Assembly: GCA_964628235.1 (NCBI GenBank)
Contig: CAZVLU010000003.1
Coordinates: forward strand, 62,001 to 126,000
From: CAMAVH01 sp964628235
Lineage (GTDB): Bacteria; Pseudomonadota; Alphaproteobacteria; SMXQ01
DNA: 64,000 nucleotides
Direction of reading: 5' to 3'
Below the pieces are notes generated by a model, which worked only from the letters and a program-made list of their open reading frames with translations, was not told where the DNA came from and made no database searches. Made by a program: the position numbers and the translations under genes. Shown here piece by piece: positions 33,447 through 42,910 of this stretch (positions within the stretch are counted from its first letter, which is position 1; each line of letters begins with the position of its first letter).

Positions 33447-34964
33447 ATGCACGATGATCCCCTCGAACACGGCCATTTCGGCATCAATGACGAAGCGGTT
33501 TTCGGCCCTGTTGCCGAGGATGGCTTCCCGAGCAATCCGGACTGGTTGCGGCTGACCAGCGTCGGGATCGACATCGGCTCGTCCACCTCGCATCTCATGT
33601 TCTCGCGCCTGATCCTGCGCCGGCGTAGCCAGCAGATGTCGAGCGAATTCGAGGTGATCCACCGCGAGGTGCTGTACCGCTCGCCGATTTTGCTGACACC
33701 CTATGCCAGCCCCGAAACCATCGATATGGAGGCCCTCGCCGCTTTTATGCGACGCAGCTACAAGGCGTCTGGCATCGCCATCGACGACGTCGACACCGGA
33801 GCCGTGATCTGTACCGGCGAAGCCGTCCGCAAACAAAACTCAGAGGCCATCATCCGGATGCTGGCCGCGGCCGGGGGGAAATTCGTCTGCGCAACGGCAG
33901 GCCCCAACCTCGAGGCCGTGCTCGGCGCCCATGGCTCTGGCGCCGTCGCCAGATCGCGCGAAAACGACGTTTGCCTGCATGTCGATATCGGCGGCGGCAC
34001 GGCAAAATTGGCGGTCATCGCATCCGGCGTCATCGTCGAGACCGCGTCGGTCAACGTCGGCGCGCGATTGCTGGCGTGGGACAACGACAACCGGATCGTC
34101 CGCATAGAGGCCGCCGGCAAAACGATCGCGCTCGCCAGCGGGCATCCCCTCGCTCTCGGCGACAAAATCAACGAGGAAGAGAAGCGGGCCCTGGCCGAAC
34201 GCTTGGCGGACATCCTGTGCGAGGTCATGCAGCGCGAGCCGTTGTCGCCTCTCGCCGCCGGCATGATCGTATCTGGGCCGCTCAAATACAGCGGCCCGAT
34301 CGACGAGATCAGTTTCTCCGGCGGCGTCAGCGAATATATCTACGGCCTCTATGGCCGCGAGCACGGCGATCTCGGGCCTCTGCTCGGCACCGCCATTCGC
34401 CGGCGCGTGCCAGCGCTCGGCCTGTCACTGGCGGGCAGCCTCGAGCGCATCCGCGCCACCGTCATCGGCGCCTCGCAATATACGGTGCAGCTCTCCAGCA
34501 GCACCGTCTTCATCTCGCGCGCAGGCCTGCTGCCGCAGTCCGATCTGCAGGTCGTACCGGCGCATCTGCCGGCCGATCCCAGGCTGCTCACCGCCGCGTC
34601 GGTCAAGGACGCGATCCTGCAGGGTTTCGACCGCCTCGACATCGCACCCGACACCCTGCATCGGCCGATCGCCTTGGCTCTGCTCGGCCCGGTGATTCCC
34701 AATCGCGCCTCGATCAAGGCGCTGTGCAGCGCTATCCAGCAGACCCTTGGGCCGGTCACGAACTTTCCATGGATCGTCATCCTCACGGCCGATGTCGCCG
34801 GCCTCGTCGGCTCCATCCTCAAGGAGGAGGAAAAAGTGCCGCAGGACATCATCGTCCTCGACGGCATCAAGGTCGGCGAGTTCGATTTCATCGATCTCGG
34901 CCAGCCGATCAAGTCGGTCGATGCGATTCCGGCGGTCGTCAAATCCCTGGTGTTTGAAGGCTGA
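33447..34964 (+). CDS. eutA: EutA-family ethanolamine ammonia-lyase reactivating factor (orphan)
   Basis: 505 residues with actin-like ATPase signatures: VGIDIGSSTSHL near residue 40 and LHVDIGGGTAKLA around residue 180, plus the ISFSGGVSEYIYG segment typical of EutA. EutA swaps damaged cobalamin out of ethanolamine ammonia-lyase (EutBC) using ATP. No eutB, eutC, ethanolamine transporter or shell gene occurs in the window. It is isolated: 253 bp of gene-free DNA precede it and it converges on the bicupin gene with 18 bp between stops. The partner enzyme may be encoded elsewhere, or the protein may serve another enzyme. Confidence 0.85.
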   Translation: MHDDPLEHGHFGINDEAVFGPVAEDGFPSNPDWLRLTSVGIDIGSSTSHLMFSRLILRRRSQQMSSEFEVIHREVLYRSPILLTPYASPETIDMEALAAFMRRSYKASGIAIDDVDTGAVICTGEAVRKQNSEAIIRMLAAAGGKFVCATAGPNLEAVLGAHGSGAVARSRENDVCLHVDIGGGTAKLAVIASGVIVETASVNVGARLLAWDNDNRIVRIEAAGKTIALASGHPLALGDKINEEEKRALAERLADILCEVMQREPLSPLAAGMIVSGPLKYSGPIDEISFSGGVSEYIYGLYGREHGDLGPLLGTAIRRRVPALGLSLAGSLERIRATVIGASQYTVQLSSSTVFISRAGLLPQSDLQVVPAHLPADPRLLTAASVKDAILQGFDRLDIAPDTLHRPIALALLGPVIPNRASIKALCSAIQQTLGPVTNFPWIVILTADVAGLVGSILKEEEKVPQDIIVLDGIKVGEFDFIDLGQPIKSVDAIPAVVKSLVFEG

Positions 34965-34982
34965 CGCCTTGCGCCGCCCCGC

Positions 34983-36137
34983 CTAAGTGTCGCGTTCGCT
35001 GGTCGGCCCGACCTCGCCGTTGCAGCAAGAGACGAATGCCTTCATGCGGCAGGGCGCGCCATGCCGGGCCAATTCCGCCTCGAACAACTCGTGGATGTGC
35101 GGATGCTCGTCGGCATATTCGATCTGCCCGCCGCCGTCCTTGGTGCTCGTCTCGATCATGGCGGCGCGGCCGGTGGGGGGCAGAAAGCCTGCCGTGCCGG
35201 GCCGCATCGCGAGATAGCGCGCGCGGGTCGTGCCGGTGTTGAAATGCTGATGAAAACAGCCGTCGCTCGGAATGATGACCATGCCGTTCTTTTTCCAGTC
35301 GCAACGGCGCAGATCCGACAGGTCGTCTTTCGTCCACAGCAGCGAGAAGCCGACGCCGCTGAGGACGACCAGATGCGCGCCGGGCCCATGGCGGTGGGCC
35401 TTCTTATAGGTGCCGACAGGAAACTCGGAGATATGGGCCTTTTGCGAATTCTTCGCCATCTCCAGCATGACATTGATGCCGCCGGCGCCGCGCGCTTTCC
35501 AGCCGTATAGCGCCATGTCCGGCGCGTTGGGCACAAAGTTGGTCTCCCAGACACGCCGGTTATAGAGCTTGCCGCCGGCGAACTGGCTGCCCCCCGGCCT
35601 ATAGCGGCTGGTGAACTGGAACGGGTTATTGAAGACGAAATCGTCGTCGCGCGCGCGGCGCATCACCGGCGGCGCGTCGGTCACCGCGACATAGCGGGCC
35701 GGCTCGGCGCCGACATTGAAATGCTGGTACCAGGCATTGAGCGGAATCGAGAAGAAGCTGCCAGCCTTCCATTCGAAGGACTCGGCTGATTGTCCGTCCA
35801 GCCAAATCCGTGTCGCGCCGCGGCCCGACAGGATGTAGACGTTCTCCTCGTACATATGCCGCTCGGGCTCGGACTGCGCGCCAGGCGCGATTTCCACCAG
35901 ATGGGCGTCATTTGGGAGATATTCGTTGGGAACATTGATGACGGCCCCCATCCCGCCCTTGCGCGCCCATGGACCGAGTTCGACCGTGCCAAGATCACCG
36001 AAGGCGAAATCTTCGATCACCTTGACTCCTTCGCGCGCCTGCCAATTGCGGTAGGCGTCGGCGATGACGAAGTCATCGAGCGGCTCCGTCGGCGCCTCGG
36101 CGATTTTCATGTCGGTCGGCATTGTCTCAGTCGTCAT
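34983..36137 (-). CDS. Bicupin protein of unknown reaction (A)
   Basis: 384 residues from ATG 36137, preceded by GGAG; a TTG at 36155 is less likely. Two cupin domains: the first around HMYEENVYILSGRGA (residues about 105-125), the second around KKAHRHGPGAHLVVLSGVG with a closing FHQHFNTG. The H-x-H and later His give a plausible metal site in domain 2. Close paralog of the protein at 54084, with shared WETNFVPNA, HISEFPVGTYKKAH and DGGGQIEYADE. Transcribed after a Rieske gene, as the paralog also is. Bicupins include gentisate-type dioxygenases, but the motif set does not let me name a substrate. Confidence 0.8.
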   Translation of the reverse strand: MTTETMPTDMKIAEAPTEPLDDFVIADAYRNWQAREGVKVIEDFAFGDLGTVELGPWARKGGMGAVINVPNEYLPNDAHLVEIAPGAQSEPERHMYEENVYILSGRGATRIWLDGQSAESFEWKAGSFFSIPLNAWYQHFNVGAEPARYVAVTDAPPVMRRARDDDFVFNNPFQFTSRYRPGGSQFAGGKLYNRRVWETNFVPNAPDMALYGWKARGAGGINVMLEMAKNSQKAHISEFPVGTYKKAHRHGPGAHLVVLSGVGFSLLWTKDDLSDLRRCDWKKNGMVIIPSDGCFHQHFNTGTTRARYLAMRPGTAGFLPPTGRAAMIETSTKDGGGQIEYADEHPHIHELFEAELARHGAPCRMKAFVSCCNGEVGPTSERDT

Positions 36138-36320
36138 CCATTGTTCTCCAAACAATCATCGCCGCAGAGGAAAATTTGCCATGCGGAGTCTAGGTTGGGC
36201 AGGTCAGGTATTTTTTGCTAACGCGGATCAGCGTCGCTTGCTCGATGGAGCAGGCGACGCTTTGAAACGGCAGCAAAAGATGGCGCCCTCGCTTTTGGCC
36301 TACAGATAGCCGCTTTGGAT

Positions 36321-37490
36321 TCAGGCCTTTGCAAGCTCGCGGGCCATGCGGCGCTGTCCGGTAGAGACATTGATGCGGATGCAATCGTTGAGCGCTGGGT
36401 CGCGGATCACGCCCTTTGGCTCCTTGCCTTCTTGAACAGATCGAATCTGTTCACGCAGCAGTCGACGGTATAGGGCGATACCGATGTCGGAACTGCCAAG
36501 CGTCTCGCGCGACCGATCGGTGATCGGGCCTTGGGTTTCCCATGCCATTGCGTCGTGCGAGGCGAAGTTATTCATGTGATATGCGCCGCTGGCGTCCTTT
36601 AGAGGCGGCACTTGCTCGTAAGGAATAATATTAGGTTGAATGACGGGGCTGCCATCATCGTTGGGCGTAAACTGATAGCGGAAAATTTTGGTATGAGTGT
36701 CGTCGACTGGCAGACGCATATGCATAACGATGTGTTCGCGTTGCGGCGATAACAGATGGTTTGGGAAGATCACCGGATGGCCTTCTTCTTCCTCGGCCTG
36801 TTCGCCACCATAGATGCGTTGCTTGCGCACGCCGGTCCAATTCGGCTCATCGACAATCTCGAAATGTAGCTTCTCGATCGGCCGATAATAATAGGCGCCG
36901 GAGTTGCCTCTCCCCTTGAGAGTCAGGGTGTGGGCATGAAGGTAGTAGGTATGCGCCGGGTCGCAAGAATTCTCCATGATCTGCAGCCAGTTGCACTCGA
37001 TCACGGGTAGGATGAAAACCTTTCTCACGCCGTCCATCCGCAAAAGCTGCTCCCAACGTGGTAGCAGGGGCGCTGGACTCGGCCCCATGTAAGCCCAGAT
37101 CATCCCGCCGAGTGCCTGCACAGGATAGGCGCGCAGCTTGGATTCGCTTTTCAGCGGGCTATCGCTAGGCTCGAACGGTTGTTCGATGCAGTTTCCTGCG
37201 CAGTCGAACTTCCACCCGTGGTAAGGGCAGCGCAAACCATCCTGTTCGATAAATCCGTAATAGAGCGATGCTGAGCGGTGAGCGCATTGCTCCTCCACTA
37301 GGCCGAGTTGTCCCTGAGTGTTGCGAAACAGAACGAGATCCTCGCCGAGAGCGCGGACGCGAAGTTTCGGCGAATCTTCTGTGAGTTCTGCCTCTGCGGC
37401 GATCGGTTGCCAATAGCGACGCAACAACTCGCCTGCAGGCGTCGCTCTTCCGACGCGCGTCATTTCTTCGTTGACTTCATGAGATAGCAT
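36321..37490 (-). CDS. Rieske [2Fe-2S] aromatic-ring oxygenase, phthalate-dioxygenase type (C)
   Basis: 389 residues. Rieske ligands are in CAHRSASLYYG and LRCPYHGW. The mononuclear site is D-P-A-H-T-Y-Y-L-H, and the C-terminal segment ETQGPITDRSRETLG is conserved. In CAHR an Ala replaces the usual Pro. A GGAGGA ribosome site precedes ATG 37490. It belongs with the shorter Rieske proteins at 45288 and 52852. It heads a minus-strand operon with a bicupin and is divergent from ABC set C, suggesting that set C imports its substrate. Confidence 0.92.
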   Translation of the reverse strand: MLSHEVNEEMTRVGRATPAGELLRRYWQPIAAEAELTEDSPKLRVRALGEDLVLFRNTQGQLGLVEEQCAHRSASLYYGFIEQDGLRCPYHGWKFDCAGNCIEQPFEPSDSPLKSESKLRAYPVQALGGMIWAYMGPSPAPLLPRWEQLLRMDGVRKVFILPVIECNWLQIMENSCDPAHTYYLHAHTLTLKGRGNSGAYYYRPIEKLHFEIVDEPNWTGVRKQRIYGGEQAEEEEGHPVIFPNHLLSPQREHIVMHMRLPVDDTHTKIFRYQFTPNDDGSPVIQPNIIPYEQVPPLKDASGAYHMNNFASHDAMAWETQGPITDRSRETLGSSDIGIALYRRLLREQIRSVQEGKEPKGVIRDPALNDCIRINVSTGQRRMARELAKA

Positions 37491-37580
37491 TGGGGGTCCT
37501 CCGATAGTGGCCCAAGAGGCAGCTTGTAAAGCCCGCAGTTACTGAAGATACAGCCGTTGGTTACTATCCGCCACAAGCTC

Positions 37581-37596
37581 AGTCTTTTATAAGACT
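37581..37596. promoter_or_regulatory. Inverted repeat in the Rieske C / SBP C divergent gap
   Basis: AGTCTT-ttat-AAGACT, a perfect 6-4-6 inverted repeat in the 260-bp divergent intergenic region. It could be an operator or a minor hairpin. No convincing -35/-10 pair could be assigned here by eye. Confidence 0.3.
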
Positions 37597-37750
37597 CCCG
37601 CTGAAGCTGTTCAGTTCTATAGCCGATAAAGCACAATGGGATTTGCTGTGTTGAACAATCACGGCCAGGCTTGATCTCATGTAAAAGCTTGATAGTGTTT
37701 GAAGAGAAAAATGGGGTCAAAAAACAGACCCTTACGACAGGGAGCGAAGC

Positions 37751-38875
37751 ATGTTTTATTTCAAAACTATTATTCTGAGCGCAGTGGGGATCGCTTCTCT
37801 TGCGTTTTCGGCAGCCGCGCAGGCGCCGATCGACGTGAGCGATTGGCCAGCCGTGCTGGAAAAGGCGAAGAAAGAGGGGACAGTCGTCGTACACGGCGCC
37901 CCGGGGCAGCGTTACGCTGCCGTACTGAAGGACGCCTTTCAGAAACGATATCCTGACATCAAGGTGGAGTTTTCCGGCGCCGCCAACCGCACCGCCATTC
38001 CGCGGCTGCTCCGCGAGCGTCAGGCTGGCATATTCAATCAGGATGTCTGGACGTCCGGCTCTTCCGCCATATCGCAGTTAAAGCCCGCCAAAGCCTTGCA
38101 GCCCTTGGCTCCATTCCTGCGCAAAGAGACCATGGACGATAAAAATTGGATCGGCGGATTTGCCGCAGGCTTCACCGACCATGAGCAAACCTACTTCTAT
38201 TCCTTCGATGGCACGGTGCAGAATCCGATCCATGTGAACTGGGATTTTGTCAAAAGGGACCAGATCAAGTCGGTCCAAGACCTTCTCAAGCCCGAGTTTG
38301 CGAACAAGATCGTATGGGATGACCCGCGCCGGGGCGGCTCGGGCAACGGGGCCTCGCTGACTGTGCTGGAGAACTTTGGCGAAGACTTCCTGCGTCAGCT
38401 GTATTCGCAAAAAAGCGTATTCACCACCAATCGTCGCCAAGCTGCCGAGTGGCTGGTGCGCGGCCGCTATCCCATCGCCATCGGACTCGATGACGCCGAG
38501 ATGGAAGTGTTTGAAAAGCAAGGGCTAGGCAAAAACGTGCAGACGCTGGACAACAGCTTCTACAAGGTCGAGCAATTGTCCCCCGGTTTTGGCTCAGTCG
38601 GCATTATCGATAAATCGCCGCGTCCGAATGCCGCCGCAGTGTATGTCAATTGGCTGCTGAGCCAAGAAGGACAGGAATCCTGGGTCGGCGTGCCCCGTAA
38701 CTCGCGCAGGATCGGCGTGACGTCGCCTGATCCTAAGCAGGGACCGAAGCCGGGCGTGAAATACTTCAACGGCCATCATGAGAAATACGCCGAAGTCCGC
38801 GAGCGGCTTCAGCGTGTCGCGCGGGAGGTCATCGCTGCGCCGATGCCAGAGGGAGGCGGCGGGGCGGCGGACTAG
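37751..38875 (+). CDS. ABC transporter solute-binding protein (set C)
   Basis: 374 residues, signal peptide ending AAAQA-PID, with GGGAG before ATG 37751. The segment EKAKKEGTVVVHGAPGQRY and the later RPNAAAVYVNWLLSQEGQ place it in the same Fe3+/AfuA-like binding family as the other three, but it is clearly divergent from sets A and B. First gene of a complete importer (binding protein, ATPase, fused permease). Ligand probably the substrate of the divergent Rieske enzyme (inference). Confidence 0.88.
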   Translation: MFYFKTIILSAVGIASLAFSAAAQAPIDVSDWPAVLEKAKKEGTVVVHGAPGQRYAAVLKDAFQKRYPDIKVEFSGAANRTAIPRLLRERQAGIFNQDVWTSGSSAISQLKPAKALQPLAPFLRKETMDDKNWIGGFAAGFTDHEQTYFYSFDGTVQNPIHVNWDFVKRDQIKSVQDLLKPEFANKIVWDDPRRGGSGNGASLTVLENFGEDFLRQLYSQKSVFTTNRRQAAEWLVRGRYPIAIGLDDAEMEVFEKQGLGKNVQTLDNSFYKVEQLSPGFGSVGIIDKSPRPNAAAVYVNWLLSQEGQESWVGVPRNSRRIGVTSPDPKQGPKPGVKYFNGHHEKYAEVRERLQRVAREVIAAPMPEGGGGAAD

Positions 38876-38892
38876 ACCGGGCGATTATTTTC

Positions 38893-39990
38893 ATGACACA
38901 TCCGATTATCGAAGTCCGAGGCGTATGCAAAAGCTTCGGCGCTGTCAGTGCGTTGCGCGACGTGAATTTCACCATCGCGAAAGGCGAGGTGTTTACATTG
39001 CTCGGACCTTCCGGTTGCGGCAAGTCCACCACGCTTCGCATTATCGCTGGCTTGGAGGATGCCACCGCCGGCGAGGTCGTTCTCAACGGACGAACCGTTT
39101 ACTCTTCGGCGAGGCGGGTCAATTTACCTCCCGAGAAGCGAAATATGGGCATGGTCTTCCAGTCCTATGCCATTTGGCCCCATATGACGGTGGCCGAGAA
39201 CGTCGCTTACCCGCTCACCCTTCGTAAGCTGCCGCGCGCGGTTATCCGCGAGCGCGTGATGGCAGCTTTGAGACTCGTCGATCTCGAAGTTCAGGCCGAT
39301 CGCGACGCGCCCAAGCTGTCTGGCGGCCAGCAGCAGCGGGTGGCCTTGGCACGGGCCTTGGTCTATGAGCCCGAAGTCCTGCTGCTCGACGAGCCGCTGT
39401 CGAACCTCGACGTAAAACTGCGAGAGCAGATGCGTTATGAGATCAAGGTTCTGCAGGAGCGGCTCGGTCTAACGCTGATTTATGTCACGCACGACCAAGG
39501 AGAGGCCCTGAGCCTATCCAATCGCATCGCTCTCATGAGCCAGGGGCAGGTAGAGCAGATCGGCGCACCGGACGAGCTTTATGATCGGCCGAAAACGGAA
39601 TTCGTGCGTGATTTCCTCGGCAAGACCGTGACCATTCCAGGGCGGGTCAGCGGGGTGGACGGCGGTGCTGCGCGAATCGTTCTTGGCAATGGCGCTGGCG
39701 AACTTTTGTGGACCGCTCCGCAAGGCGTCCAAATGCCCGCTGCCGGCAGCGCAATTAGGGTCGCCATCCGGCCAGAACGTATCGCGCTTTCCGCGGCGCA
39801 ATCCGCTCAGGCGAACTGCCTAGTTGGCAACATCGAAACGGTGCTTTACCAGGGCGATCGCACGGAATGCGCGGTGCGCGTCGGCAGCGACCTGATCACG
39901 ATCTACGGGCCGCCAGAGGCGCGCACGATGCGCGGACGCAACGTGACGCTCGTGCTGGTGCCGGAGGCGTTGACGCTATGGCCGATCTAA
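38893..39990 (+). CDS. ABC transporter ATP-binding protein (set C)
   Basis: 365 residues. Walker A GPSGCGKST, Q-loop MVFQSYAIWPH, signature LSGGQQQR, Walker B VLLLDEP and VTHD are intact, with a TOBE-like C-terminal region (VAIRPERIALS). It begins 17 bp after the binding-protein stop and overlaps the permease start by 13 bp, exactly as in set A. Its core starts only 11 residues after the initiator Met, a useful comparison for the uncertain start of the set A ATPase. Confidence 0.92.
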   Translation: MTHPIIEVRGVCKSFGAVSALRDVNFTIAKGEVFTLLGPSGCGKSTTLRIIAGLEDATAGEVVLNGRTVYSSARRVNLPPEKRNMGMVFQSYAIWPHMTVAENVAYPLTLRKLPRAVIRERVMAALRLVDLEVQADRDAPKLSGGQQQRVALARALVYEPEVLLLDEPLSNLDVKLREQMRYEIKVLQERLGLTLIYVTHDQGEALSLSNRIALMSQGQVEQIGAPDELYDRPKTEFVRDFLGKTVTIPGRVSGVDGGAARIVLGNGAGELLWTAPQGVQMPAAGSAIRVAIRPERIALSAAQSAQANCLVGNIETVLYQGDRTECAVRVGSDLITIYGPPEARTMRGRNVTLVLVPEALTLWPI

Positions 39991-41705
39991 CGCTCGCGCA
40001 CCCGTCAGGAAGCCGCGCCAGCCGCCTGTTCGAGTTCAGAACGGTCCTGTTCACGATCATCCTGTTATTGACCGTCTTTCTGGTGCTCTATCCTGTCCTG
40101 CTGATCGCGGTCTATTCTTTCGACATCGGCGAGGCGCGAGGACAGTTCGAATTCGGTTTGGGCGCCTGGCGCTATGCCTTGTCAGATCCCACGATGCTTG
40201 GCGCCGTGGTGAACTCTCTCAAGCTTCTCGTGTCGATTCATGGCATCGCTCTGCCGATCGCCGTAGTGATCGCATGGGTTCTGGCGCGCACCGATATTCC
40301 ATATCGGCATGGGCTTGAATTCATGTTCTGGATTTCGTTTTTTCTGCCATCGTTATCGGTGACGCTTGGCTGGATTATGTGTCTTGACCCGGAATATGGC
40401 CTTTTCAATAGCGTCGCCAAGATGCTGCCCTTTGTCGAAGAGGCGCCGTTTAACATTTATTCCTTCTGGGGCATTGTCTGGGCGCATCTCGGCGGCAATT
40501 CGATCGCCCTCAAGGTGATGCTGCTGACGCCGACCTTCCGCAATATCGATGCCTCTTTAGAGGAAGCGTCGAGAGTGGCGGGCGCAGGCCGAACGAAGAC
40601 TCTCTTGCGCATTATCGTGCCGGCAATGATGCCGGCATTGATCGCTATCATCCTCATGGCGATGATTCGCGCGATGCAGTCGTTTGAAATCGAGCTCGTT
40701 CTGGGGCCGCCGTTCCAGTTCTATATATATTCGACAATGGTTTACACACTCATCTCGCAGGAGCCGCCGCAATTCGCTTCGGCCTCTGCGTTGGCCACCC
40801 TCGGGCTGGCCGTTATCCTGCCGCTGATCTTCGTGCAGCGTAAACTCAGCCTTCGTCGCCAGTACACCACCTTGACAGGCAAGCTTCAGACCCAGCCGGT
40901 TCGGCTCGGGATATGGCGCTTGCCGATATTTTTCTCCGTGTTGGTCGTCGTCCTCTTGCTCACGGTGATTCCGCTCGTTTTCGTCGCTCTGGCCTCTTTT
41001 ATGAAGCTCCTGGGGTTCTTCCATATCGAGGATCCTTACACGCTCAGCCATTGGACAACGGTATTCAACGACCCGATCTTCTTGAACGCCACATGGAACA
41101 CGCTGGTCATGGCGAGCGGGGCGGCCATCCTCTCCGTGGTCTTGTTCTCTCTGATCGCCTACTTCACTGTGCGCACGACGTTCAGGGCGCGAGCGCTCCT
41201 CGATTTCATCTCATGGCTTCCGTTCGCAGTTCCCGGGCTGCTTTTTGGGTTGGGGCTTTTATACGTCTTCCTCGAATCTCCGCTGTTTCGTCCGCTCTAT
41301 GGCTCGATGTTTTTGCTCATCCTGGCCACGGTCGTGAGTTCGATGACGCTAGGAACGCAAATCATCAAATCGAACATGATGCAACTGGGGCAAGAGCTGG
41401 AGGAGGCGTCGCGCATTTCCGGAGCGAGCTGGATCATCACGTTCGTTCGCGTGGTCCTGCCGATCATGATCCCGATTCTGCTGCTGGTCGGGGTGATGAA
41501 TTTCATCGGCGCGGCGCGCGATGTCGCCTCGGTGGCGCTGATCGCGACCGCCCAGACAAAAACGCTGGCGCTGCTTCAGCTCGACTACATGGTGGAAGGC
41601 CGCTACGAGACGGGTGCCGTGATATCGCTCGTAGTCGTTTTCCTGAGCACCGGAGTCGCAATTCTCGCGCGGCTGTTTGGCCTGCGGGTCGGCATCCGCA
41701 ATTAG
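39978..41705 (+). CDS. ABC transporter permease, two fused membrane domains (set C)
   Basis: 575 residues from ATG 39978 inside the ATPase 3' end. About 12 membrane segments and two EAA loops (EEASRVAGAGRTKTLLRIIVP-like and EEASRISGASWIITF). The second half closes with a segment ending ARLFGLRVGIRN. Completes importer C. After it 242 bp of gene-free DNA lead to the convergent LysR gene; no obvious terminator hairpin was found there. Confidence 0.9.
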   Translation: MADLTLAHPSGSRASRLFEFRTVLFTIILLLTVFLVLYPVLLIAVYSFDIGEARGQFEFGLGAWRYALSDPTMLGAVVNSLKLLVSIHGIALPIAVVIAWVLARTDIPYRHGLEFMFWISFFLPSLSVTLGWIMCLDPEYGLFNSVAKMLPFVEEAPFNIYSFWGIVWAHLGGNSIALKVMLLTPTFRNIDASLEEASRVAGAGRTKTLLRIIVPAMMPALIAIILMAMIRAMQSFEIELVLGPPFQFYIYSTMVYTLISQEPPQFASASALATLGLAVILPLIFVQRKLSLRRQYTTLTGKLQTQPVRLGIWRLPIFFSVLVVVLLLTVIPLVFVALASFMKLLGFFHIEDPYTLSHWTTVFNDPIFLNATWNTLVMASGAAILSVVLFSLIAYFTVRTTFRARALLDFISWLPFAVPGLLFGLGLLYVFLESPLFRPLYGSMFLLILATVVSSMTLGTQIIKSNMMQLGQELEEASRISGASWIITFVRVVLPIMIPILLLVGVMNFIGAARDVASVALIATAQTKTLALLQLDYMVEGRYETGAVISLVVVFLSTGVAILARLFGLRVGIRN

Positions 41706-41947
41706 GCCGTTTGCTATAATCACCAAGTTGAAACTGTGAGTTGATCAGGCTCAGCGCGCGGCTGTTCTTGCGCCGTTTAGCGAGCGCTTTCGCAGGAAAA
41801 TGATTGGCTACGAGTGGAGTCTGGAGCGAAACATTCTCCGCGTATGTGTTTATTTACCGCTCAATAAAAAAACGCTGTCTCTATAGGCGTATTCCGCTAA
41901 CTACAAGCGAGCCGGGGGAGCGACTGATCTCGCTTTGGCTGACAAAG

Positions 41948-42910
41948 CTAAGATTTCGGATCGGCCAGTGAGGGGCTTATGTGCGCCACTCCTTCCGCCC
42001 GCTGCAAATCTCGAAGACGGCTTTTTGAATTTTTGCTGGCTTGCTCGACCGATTCCATAAAAGCATGGACCTTCGCGGGGACATAGCGCGAGCGCATGTA
42101 ATAGGCCTTCAACGAACGCTCGGGCGGCAGGCAATCGTCAAAAATGATGCGCAACTTGCTTGAATCGGACCGGCCATAGAGCACGTATTCCGGCAATCGA
42201 GCGATACCCAAATCGTTGACGGCGGCTGTGTAGACGGCGAGGGCGCTGCTGCTTTTAAAGCTGCCATTGACCTTGACCGTATAGACGCTGTTCGCGCTTG
42301 TGAAATGCCATTCGTTCGGCGGACGCCGCCCGTACAGCAATAAACATTCGAAATCTGCCAGATCGTGCGGGGCTTTGGGCACCCCAGCGCGTGCGAGATA
42401 TTGGTCGGAGGCGACGATGATATGTCGGATCTGGCCAAACTCGCGGCACTCGAGTCCGCTTTCTTCCAGTTCGGCGGTCTTGATGACGATGTCGTAGCCG
42501 CGTTGGAAATAATTTGCGCGCGTTGAACTGATATGAAGATCGACGCCGATATCGGGGTATTGCTGTTTGAATACCGTAACAGCCTCGGTGACTAGGCCTT
42601 GCCCAACCCCCACAGCGGCATGGACGCGCAAAGTACCCTTGGGTTCTCGCGAAAGGCCCGTGGCCGAGGCACGTGCCGCATCGATCATCGCGAGCGCGCG
42701 GACGCATTCCTTGTAAAACTCTTCACCGGCTTCCGTCAGGACCAAGTGGCGGGTTGAGCGATTGATCAACTGGACGCCCATGTCCGCTTCGAGATGGCTC
42801 AATCGTCGACTGACCAACGCTGCCGACATGCGCAGAGCCGGCGCGGCGGCTGTGAAGCCGGCGTTTTCGACGACTTTGACGAACACAGCCAGATCGTTGA
42901 GGTCGTCCAT
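41948..42910 (-). CDS. LysR-family transcriptional regulator
   Basis: 320 residues from ATG 42910; a TTG at 42937 gives a less likely extension. The N-terminal HTH reads DDLAVFVKV-type then AALVSRRLSHLEADMGVQL and NRSTRHLVLTEAGEEFY. The effector domain follows, with LRVHAAVGVGQGLV. It resembles the group with the N-terminal pattern M-D-x-L-x-x-L-x-x-F. Divergent from the 43-55 kb catabolic unit across 406 bp, the classical layout for a LysR activator of a catabolic operon; the co-inducer would be a pathway substrate. Confidence 0.9.
   Translation of the reverse strand: MDDLNDLAVFVKVVENAGFTAAAPALRMSAALVSRRLSHLEADMGVQLINRSTRHLVLTEAGEEFYKECVRALAMIDAARASATGLSREPKGTLRVHAAVGVGQGLVTEAVTVFKQQYPDIGVDLHISSTRANYFQRGYDIVIKTAELEESGLECREFGQIRHIIVASDQYLARAGVPKAPHDLADFECLLLYGRRPPNEWHFTSANSVYTVKVNGSFKSSSALAVYTAAVNDLGIARLPEYVLYGRSDSSKLRIIFDDCLPPERSLKAYYMRSRYVPAKVHAFMESVEQASKNSKSRLRDLQRAEGVAHISPSLADPKS

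Noticed and set aside
37460..37894. 144-codon minus-strand frame across the Rieske C / SBP C gap
   Set aside because: It overlaps two well-supported genes and the intergenic promoter region, and has no recognisable domain.
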